Positions 55,781 through 64,000 of a stretch of DNA of 64,000 nucleotides are shown one piece after another (position 1 is the stretch's first letter; each line of letters starts with the position of its first letter). A model generated the notes under the pieces. The model saw only the letters and a list, made by a program, of their open reading frames with translations. It did no database searches and was not told the origin of the DNA. The stretch comes from Tricholoma matsutake (taxonomy: Eukaryota; Basidiomycota; Agaricomycetes; Agaricales; Tricholomataceae): positions 15,942,337 through 16,006,336 of the forward strand of contig AP026538.1 of NCBI GenBank assembly GCA_026075535.2, written 5' to 3'. Made by a program: the position numbers and the translations under genes.

Positions 55781-56774
55781 TACTTAGAAATGTGTCCTAA
55801 CTGCCCACAGTTAAAACATTTAAGTGGGGCTCGTCTCCCCACTTGATCAACCTCCATTGCCTCTGCTGGTGCTGCTGACTCCGTAACTATAGGTGTCACT
55901 GCCATGGCCGGTGGCTGTGCCCTCGGAGCTTGCACCTGAGGCGCCTTTCCTTTCTCGGACTTTACTCCTGATGACTTTCCAAATTTACTACTTCCGTACA
56001 TCAACTTTGACTCTGCCTGTTCCTGCCAATATTGCTGGTCAAGGCGCATTGCCCAATTATACCACTCATCCAACTTCTCTGGCATAGAAGGTAGTCAGTA
56101 GATAGACTTGAATAAAGAGGAATTTAATCCTGCTTTCAAAAACTCTACCTCCCATATCCATTTGTGAAGCTTCTGCTTTAAACTGCAAAATAAATTCATC
56201 CGCCGTTAAGGAACCTTGGTGCATGGTCTTTAATTTAGCATTGGCTGTCGCCTTTGTATTAGGGTCTCCAAACTGTGCCTCCAATCTCTCCAGAAATTCC
56301 TTGAAGGTTGCAAAAGGTTTATTTCCCATGGCAATTTGATTAATAGCCTCGTTTCTCCAGAACTGTGCTTTCCCCCCCTGAATGTATGAGAGAGCAAACA
56401 TAATCCTAGACTTGGCTGTATGAAACTCTGGCTTCCTCCCATGGATGTACAATACTATAGAGCTAATGAAGGATTTTGTATTCTCCATGGTACCATCAAA
56501 GATTTGCGGGGCATGTACTTAGGTAAGCATGCTTTTCCATTTCTGGATTTCTCCACCATCTCATCCTCCTGTGATATCCACTCCACCATCTCCTCCATCT
56601 CATCATCTCTTTCTCCTGTCATCTCTGGCTGTACTTCCGCTTGTCTGGGCTGTGATGCTGCCAATACTGACACTAATTGCGACATTTGCACTGTGAGCGC
56701 GCATCAATTTTCGCCTCTAGTGCTGGTATGGGAACAGGATTAGGACTGGGATTAGAAGTTGAAGGTTTGGACAT
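55690..56774 (-). pseudogene. B3 gag
   Basis: ATG at 56774 (M-S-K-P-S-T-S-N). Frameshift near 56700. The capsid-like part is at 56066-56488 (F-H-T-A-K-S-R-I-M-F-A-L-S-Y-I). The nucleocapsid has an intact CCHC knuckle (C-F-N-C-G-Q-L-G-H-I-S-K-Y-C) near 55800-55840. Stops near 56460 and a shift near 56085 break it. Confidence 0.88.
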
Positions 56775-57260
56775 AATTGTAGAATCTGTGATGAATCACT
56801 TCTTTGACAAATTCAAAATTTTTCTTCGAGACCTCTCCAAACGTCTACGGGTCACGTGATAAGGTTCGTCGAGGTTCGTCAATGGTTCATCGTTCGTCGG
56901 GCGCCTATTTTGACACTTCGGATCAACAACCCTTCCAACAGTGCCTGATCTCGGAGATATCACTGAATTTGGCTTGTAACTAAAATTGTCATCCGAATAG
57001 AGTGATGTAAATTGTAACTAAACCAGATCCAATCAGTTGTCTGGTTGCAGCTGTCCTAATGACGAGTGCTGCCTCTCGATCACTGGCAGTCGCAATGTAA
57101 GGCGAGGCCTGGCATCGGCTTATGAAAGAAAAGGTAGATTATGTATATACAAGTACTTCCGGCTCGTGCCAAAAGGATGAGTAATCGGATGTGGTGCGGT
57201 GAAACAATGACGTATGCGCAAGTAAGAGAAGGCGCACTAATATGGGAAGTTGTGTTCTTC
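56775..57260 (-). other. B3 leader between 5' LTR and gag
   Basis: No gene. The first bases after the LTR (GAAGAACACAACTTCCC on the minus strand) should be the primer-binding site, but I see no obvious complement to initiator tRNA-Met. Confidence 0.6.
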
Positions 57261-57661
57261 TGTTAGGGCAACACCCACTATCTGCTAGCTAAGACCGTGT
57301 GGGTTCTCTCTACAAGAAGGGGGCAGAATCCGCGTGCGTGATGGGGGAATTGATGGTTTTGATGCGAGGGGTTATTAATAGGTGAGTTTGTTGAGATAGG
57401 CCTTTCACACCGAAAACGTAGGTGGAATACCTAAGAGAACACAACTGGGGTCCCCTAGGCATATATTTAGGGTTTATATACTATGTTACATATATTGTAC
57501 ATTGTTGTTACCGATGCACTCGTACATGCGTGTACATTTTGATGCGTGTGAAATAAAACTCTCACACTATCAAAATGTAGCGTCATTTGGCATCATGTAG
57601 CATAATTCGACATAATAAAATAAAATGAAAGTTTATTAGGTAATGGGGTGGTTTCCTAACA
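57261..57661 (-). repeat. B3 5' LTR (401 bp)
   Basis: Partner of 42745-43145; same length and ends. Followed by target duplication CTTAT. Confidence 0.95.
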
Positions 57662-57666
57662 CTTAT

Positions 57667-60600
57667 ATCAAATAGAATACATTGCGATGGCAATAAAGCA
57701 TTTAAAATATTTGTTTTATCTTGGCTTACGGATTCAATTAGCTCAATAATGCACTGGTATCATTGGGATCCTTCTTTAAAGCAATCTCAATCCACCAACT
57801 CACATATTGGTGGTGGTGTCATTGAAAAGTCCATTCTCACTTACAATTTACTCAAGTCATATGTTTTGGGTTCACCCTCATCCTGTTCTGACGATGCAAG
57901 ATTTAAATACATTTCACATATTTCCTATCAAGAGGCCACAAGTATTGTGAAAAATAACACAACATATTTAATGTGTCGCATACCACTGGAAGGCATTGCA
58001 CACTATCTAACTTTAGGTCAAGCAAAAGCCATTGCTAAAATTCATGGTGTCTTTGTACCACATTGTGCACCATTATCCATTGTGGTTGACTCACTTGTAA
58101 AACACCGGTGTTCGATGTTATGCTATGATAATGTATTCATGTTCAAACCAGCTTCTATGCAGAAAAAGAATTTAAAAGCTCAAGTTGATACTACAAAAAT
58201 GATATTTCCAGATTGAAAAGAAAACAATCACATGTCTTTAAGCAAAAATGCAGTGCGGAAAATAAAAAGGCTTATATTTGCACACAAGAAAATAAAGATA
58301 TGTTTCTGCCCACTGCTCCTGACAAGAGCTTACTACATAAAATAATCAATGGTTTTTGTAAGGATACACACCCTTCCAAATTCCAAGAGGCTGGATGTGC
58401 TGTATGTGGTCTGTTGAACCCATTGAACAATCTACTTGCAATGAATACAGTAACATGTAGTCTAGATCCCTTAAAAACTGGATTGGCTTGTCATGAACAT
58501 AAGACAGATGGAGATGAGCAATCTTTCACAGATCCTGTCATCGATCCTGAGTGTCAAAGCATGTGCAAAAGTTGTTACAAATACTTGGATAAAAACAGAT
58601 GCCACCCATGGCTCTTGCCAATGGTCTATGGCTCGGAAAGGTGCCTAAAGGGCTTTCAGGTCTAAGTTTTGTTGAAAAACTTCTCATTTCAAAAGTGCAA
58701 CATAATTGATGTATCATCTGAGTAGCTTCCGGGCACTATAAGATGAGAGCAAATGCCATTAGTTTTCAGAACCCTATACCTAAAATATATGAAACTTTGC
58801 CACCACCTTTAGAAGAATTAGATCAGGTGTTGGCATGCATGTTTACAGCCCCATGTCAGCCAACTAAGAAAGATATTGAGAGAACACCTTTGCTTGTTAG
58901 ACACAATGATGTTGGAAATGCATTACATTGGCTTAAGCTAAATCATGCAGACTATCGAGATATAGAAATATCTAAAGCCAATCTGGAGCAATATCCTTTA
59001 AAAGATACACCGGTAGTTATTGATTTTCGAGAGTCTATTGTTAATCGTGACAAAGAGGCAATGAGTATACATGATAATGAGGAAGAAGAGGGGGTTGAAA
59101 CAGGTGATTGCCCTTTTGTGGTTCATGGTATTACCAGTGAAGAATTTACTGACTTAAGTCTGGAGACTCTTAAGGCCAGAGCTATGGAACACTTAATGAG
59201 CAATGGTAAAATCATGTTTGTCGGTCATGCCTCTCAACCAGAGTCCATTTACAATAATCCACAGTTGTTTCCATCAATGATGCCTTGGCTGTTTCCATAT
59301 GGAATAGGTGGTATAGGAAATAGTGATCATATTGGCAAATTATCCAGCCTTGCACACAAGAAGCATTTACTTATGTATCATGACAAGTGTTTTCAAATGG
59401 ACCCTGCATTTGCCTTGATAGCATTAAATCATGAACAAATCAAAGATTCTTCGATAGGCAGTTATCTGACTGCCGAGAAGCCATATTTCAAAGAAATCAC
59501 AGATAGATTGCTTGGTATTGATTTAAGTGTTTTATCTGATATCAGTCAGCATCTAGGTCAAGGTATTTGAGTAAAACCAGAGACAGAGGCAGAAAAAAAT
59601 TGCTACAGACTTATGAAAGATCTTGATATTGTTGGAGGTCATGTTAAGGGTTCCCTTGCAGGCAAAAAACATATGCGTAATGAAATATGGTCCTTGATAT
59701 CACATCTTGGAGCACCTTCTTGGTTTATTACTTTATCTCCTGCTGATAGCAAACATCCCATTTGTCTGTACTTTGCTGATACAAAAGATGAATTTAAACC
59801 TGAGATATGATTACTTGATGAGGCATCTAGACTAGTGGCTAATAATCCTGCTGCAGCAGCTTAATTTTTTGACTTTATGTGTTGTGCATTCATAAAAAAT
59901 GTGCTGGGTGTAGGATCAAAACATTGTGGACTGTTTGGAAAAGCTTCTGGGTATTATGGAACAGTGGAACAACAAGGCAGGTTAACATTGCATCTGCATC
60001 TCCTTGTTTGGGTAAAAAATTTGTTGTCACCGCAAGATATTTGTAGCAGAATCATAGACAGAACTTCTGATTTCCAAGAACAAATGGTACAGTACTTGGA
60101 ATCAGTTTGTAAAGGTGAATTCTTTAATGGTAACCTTGATGACATTAGTCAGAATGTAGCAGACGAAAAAAAGAATAATGTCAATTACACTGATCCTACA
60201 AAAACCATGCCAGAACCATTACCCCCTCAATGTAAAAATAAAGAACATGAAAATTGTAAAGATTGCCTAGCTGTAACCAGCTGGTGGTTGAAATTCACAA
60301 GAACTGTAGATGATCTTCTATTGCAGTCCAATGTTCATAAGTGTAGGATGTCAACAAAGGATAAAGATGGAAATGATGTTAGAAAAGGTTGCCTCAATAA
60401 AAAAGGTTGTTGTAAAGCCCGATTTCCACGTGAAGTGGTTAACCATACAATGGTGGATCCATTGACTGGTGCATTACAAATTAAAAAGGGTGAATCCTGG
60501 CTAAACACCTTCACACCTGCTGTAACATATATATTCAGATGCAATACTGATACAACTAGTTTGCTTTCAGGTACTGCAGTAAAGGCAATAGTCGCATATA

Positions 60601-62979
60601 TTTCAGAATATGTGACCAAGCCTGGTTTATCAACATATTCGATGTTTGATACGATTTGATGTATTTTTGACAGGTCATCAGAAACAATTGTTGCTGGTAA
60701 CTCAAATAGAAAGAATACTGCAAAGTCTTTAATAACACAAATGGTAAATACTTTGACCAGTAAGATGGAATTTGGAAGCCCAATGGCTTGTCTGTATTTG
60801 CTATGTAATCCAGATCATTACACCGGATTTAAGTTTGTCAATTTCTATTGGAAAAACTTTGTACATGAAGTTCAAAGTTCTTGGAATTCTGCTACTGATA
60901 AGCCAACCAAAGTTGTTCTCAATAACAATATGGGTAAAATAGTTGGTTTATCAAACATGCAAGATTATATGCATCGACCCAAATTATATGACAATTTAAG
61001 CTTATATGATTGAATCCGACGAGTTCAAAAGAAAAAACGATCTAAAGTCCAGCAAGCAGAGTTTGATGAAAAAGAGCAAGACAAATGTGATCATGATACA
61101 ATTGACAGTGATGATACTGATGATGAACTTGACCTATTGCAAAATGATCCTTCATTACATTGCAGAGGTGGAAAATCAAATAATGAATTGGACGATGAAT
61201 TAAATGTATTGGATAATGAAGATGCAGATGAATTATATGAAGATGTAGGACAAGAATATGATTTATTGTCATCACATCCTCAGTATAAAACACATTATGC
61301 TCAACAGGTAGATGACAAAAGTATTGTTCCAAATTTTATTGGAGGTACTTTACCAAGATGTGATCAAGGCAATCGTGAATATTATTGTTTGACAATGCTT
61401 ACATTATTTAAGCCATGGCAAATCAGAACTGATTTAAAATCTGTTCACGAAACATGGGATGAAACATTTGTAAAGCATGATTTTACTGTCAGAGATAATC
61501 AATTGATGAAAAACTTCAATTTAAGATACAAATGTAATGATGCAAGAGATGATTATTATGCTAAGTTGAAAACAAAAGAAAATAAAGATGGGATTTTTCC
61601 ATCGTGGGCTACAGACAATGTTCTTAAAGATCTAGATCAGAATATATTAGACTATGATGATAATAATAATGATGAAGTTGATGAAATGGATGAAAATCTT
61701 TATCTCGAGCCCATGTTTGCACATATTCAAAAGTTGGAAGAGATGAATACAATTGAAAATATTGTACAAAATGCAGGATGGTTAGATAAATGTCCTGATG
61801 CTATTGAGCATATTAATCCACAAGGCTTCAGTCTTGAAATTGAACTTCCAGGTAGTAAATGGAGTACATTAATAAAGACAGCAAGGGATGCAGTCTTAGC
61901 ACTCAGAGGACAACATCTTCCTGTCAATGAAAAAGGTGAACCATTGGAAGCACACAATTTTAACAATGTTGTTGTTCAAGATATTAGTTATTTACAAAAA
62001 AACTTTAAGGCTGAACAACAAGAAAAGCAAAAAATAATTCATGATACTGTTATTGAATATATGTTAAACAATGATCAGGAGCATGCTTTCAGAATTGTAG
62101 CTAATCATGCCACAATGGCAAAACCAAGTCAGCTAAAGATGTACTTGGGTGGCATGGGTGGTACTGGAAAATCACAAGTTATTAAAGCATTCACAGCCTT
62201 CTTTGAAAAACAAAATGAATCACATCGTATTATGATACTGGCTCCTACTGGCTCTGCTGCTGCTCTGTTAAATGGTTCTACTTATCATTCTGTTCTTGGA
62301 ATAAGAATGTCTAATAATCAACAACATGAACTGGGTGGAAATGAACATTCAATGATGGCACTTGTCAAAGCATGACTTGATGGTGTGGACTACATCTTTT
62401 TAGATGAAGTCTCAATGCTCACATGTCACGATTTGTATAGAATAAGTGCACAAATTGCAAAAGCAAGGAATACAATGGATACTCCATTTGGAGGTATCAA
62501 CATGATTTTTGCTGGGGACTTTGCACAGTTACCTCCAGTTGGAGGTGATAGTTTGTATGCTGGTAGTGTTGGAACATCAGTGAACGCATCACAAACAGCA
62601 AGAGGACAACAATCAGCTATTGGAAAAGCAGTATGGCATCAAGTTACAACTGTTGTAATCTTACAACAAAACATGCAACAAAAAACCCAAACACCTAATG
62701 ATACTAAGTTACGAACAGCACTAGAGAACATGCGATATGCTGCTTGTACTCCACAAGACATATCCTTTCTGAGATCAATAATAGCTGGCCAAGGTTCCAA
62801 GCAACCAAAGTTAGCAGATAAAAAATATCGTAATGTATCAATTATCACAGGACTAAATGTTCAAAAAGATAAAATTAACCAATTAGGATCAGAGTGGTTC
62901 GCAGGAGAAACAGGTCAAACATTAACTTCATTTTATTCAGTGGATCACTTTGGACAAGAGGACGATCCAGCTCAGTATC
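57667..62979 (+). pseudogene. Helitron RepHel replicase/helicase (broken by B3, stops and D7)
   Basis: Rolling-circle transposase. N-terminal segments 57667-58216 and 58213-58665 (Cys-rich, C-A-V-C-G-L-L and C-K-S-C-Y-K-Y) are in shifted frames. From 58743 to 62979 one frame persists, interrupted by TGA at 59568, 59808, 60657, 61011 and 62373 and TAA at 59862. The Rep HUH motif H-L-H is at 59991-59999; the catalytic Tyr region Y-I-S-E-Y-V-T-K is at about 60597-60620. The Pif1-type helicase has Walker A G-G-T-G-K-S at about 62159-62176 and Walker B L-D-E-V-S at about 62400, then F-A-G-D-F-A-Q-L-P-P-V. D7 truncates it at 62979 before the last helicase motifs. Helitron termini were not located. 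Confidence 0.92.
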
Positions 62980-63416
62980 GCTCCTTGACTTGTTACAACC
63001 ACCATAAACAGTGGTAAACACCTCTGCTCAACGTTGCTCGTGATGTCGAGACTGCATTTGTCATCCGATTTTCGATCGGATTTTACCATCATGAATGCTC
63101 TCGGCGACTCCAGGTTTGGCCTGATTTGCTAAGAGATCCATCCATCCGATCCCCAGGGATGCCCCGGTCATCGTTTCTGACAACAACCGCTATCTGTTTC
63201 ATTCTCCTGGGCTTTGAGGATCCTGGCTAGGTGAGTGATGTCTATGAAAGAGTAGTCTGGGTCCCTATGGGGGCTTAGAGTGGGTGTGGGATGCCTGCTT
63301 CAATGCTCGCCCAAGTCGACGCACTTGTTTAGTTGGGGGAGGTCTGGCTTAGGGGGGAGGGACATTTTTACTGGACTGTTGGCCATCTTTGAGGCTTCCA
63401 ACCTCCATGCTCCAAT
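62980..63416 (+). mobile_element. Family D copy D7 (5' part), interrupted by D8
   Basis: 5' end GCTCCTTGACTTGTTACAAC at 62980 inside the Helitron helicase. It matches the first 430 bp of the other D copies until C-C-T-C-C-A-T-G-C at about 63412, where D8 begins. Confidence 0.88.
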
Positions 63417-64000
63417 GCTCCTTGACTTGTTACAACCACCATAAACAGTGGTAAACATTCCTGCTCAACATTGGTAGCAACGTCGAGACTGCAATTTTTG
63501 TCTGATCTTCGATCAGATTTCACCATTCGGCATCTCCAGGTCTGGCCTGATTTGCTAAGAGATCCATCCATCTGATCTCCATGGATGCCCTGGTCATTGT
63601 TTTTGACAATGGCTGCTATTCGTCTCATTCCCCTGTGCTTCGAGGATCCTGGCTAGGTGAGTGGTGTCTATGAAAGAGTAGTCTAGGTCCCTGTGGGGGC
63701 TTAGAGTGGGTGTGGGATGCCTGCTTCAATGCTCACCCAAGTCGATGCACTCGTTTAGTTGGGGGAGGTCTGGGTTAGGGGAAAGGACACCTACACTGGA
63801 TTGCTGGTTGTCTGGGAGGCTTCCAGCCTCCATGCTCTGCGAGTTTCTACTACTAGAGACATGTTACACTGACTACCCATTGGAATACACCATCATTAAA
63901 AGGGGCTGGGCGATGGTGCCCCCTGACGGCTAGGTTTAAGCGCCCGCCAAAGTGTGCTATCACACTTTGGGCAGCGCTTATGAATACTTTGGTGGCCGCT
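63417..64000 (+). mobile_element. Family D copy D8 (5' part; runs off the window)
   Basis: 5' end GCTCCTTGACTTGTTACAAC at 63417, followed by the usual D 5' region with the block ending near AAAGTGTGCTATCACACTTT (63951-63970). This block forms a hairpin and is also seen in D6 at 32508-32527. The ORF region is beyond the window. Confidence 0.88.

Larger units (their letters stand above)
42745..57661 (-). mobile_element. Full-length gypsy element B, copy B3, with two nested insertions
   Basis: Two 401-bp LTRs (42745-43145 and 57261-57661) are flanked by the exact 5-bp duplication CTTAT (42740-42744 and 57662-57666). Without element C (43677-50927 plus a 5-bp TSD) and the small hAT (53215-54705 plus an 8-bp TSD), B3 is about 6.16 kb. 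Gene order on the minus strand is gag, protease, RT, RNase H, integrase, chromodomain. It interrupts the Helitron. Confidence 0.96.

Overview
The window looks like repeat-rich heterochromatin of a basidiomycete fungus, most likely an Agaricomycete; the genus cannot be named from the sequence. The reasons are Ty3/gypsy elements with chromodomain integrases, a Plavaka-type transposase, a CCHC/APE-endonuclease LINE, a RepHel Helitron and a multi-exon gene with about 50-bp GT-AG introns. Nearly everything is mobile or derived from mobile DNA. Most coding regions carry in-frame TGA stops where CGA (Arg) is expected, the signature of C-to-T decay at methylated CpG. I use working names A to E for the families.

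Layout. 1-5492: gypsy element A with its complete 3' LTR. 5493-7853: 3' part of gypsy element B (copy B1). 7854-16330: nest of LINE E (copy E1, minus strand) and a poly(A)-tailed family D (D0, D1, D2). 16331-19197: copy B2 carrying a 448-bp MITE. 19198-21449: 3' half of a Plavaka transposase gene, cut by an hAT element (21450-26316) that contains D4. 26317-about 33960: LINE copy E2 (plus strand), split by D5 and D6. 34437-35165: array of ten palindromes. 35497-41384: a decayed multi-exon gene encoding a putative 2OG-Fe(II) oxygenase domain, a chromodomain and a large conserved C-terminal region. 41797-42257: 48-bp minisatellite. 42258-62979: a Helitron split by a full-length B copy (B3, 42745-57661, 5-bp TSD CTTAT). 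B3 itself contains gypsy element C (43677-50927, 5-bp TSD CCAAG) and a non-autonomous hAT (53215-54705, 8-bp TSD ATCCTTTG). 62980-64000: D7 with D8 inside it.

Relative ages follow from the nesting. B1 was hit by A. B2 interrupted Plavaka and was later hit by D2, E1 and D1/D0. hAT interrupted Plavaka and was later hit by D4 and E2, and E2 by D5 and D6. The Helitron was hit by B3 and D7, and B3 by C and the small hAT. D is the most active recent inserter. Its 14-15 bp target duplications, poly(A) tails and a 5' end shared with E suggest that E-type LINE machinery moves it, yet it carries its own roughly 255-residue acidic ORF with no domain I recognise.

The best candidates for undescribed biology are family D and its protein, the oxygenase-chromodomain gene, the array of CTT-loop hairpins in the LTRs of element C, and the palindrome array at 34.4-35.2 kb. 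No rRNA, tRNA or CRISPR locus and no clearly intact host gene was seen.
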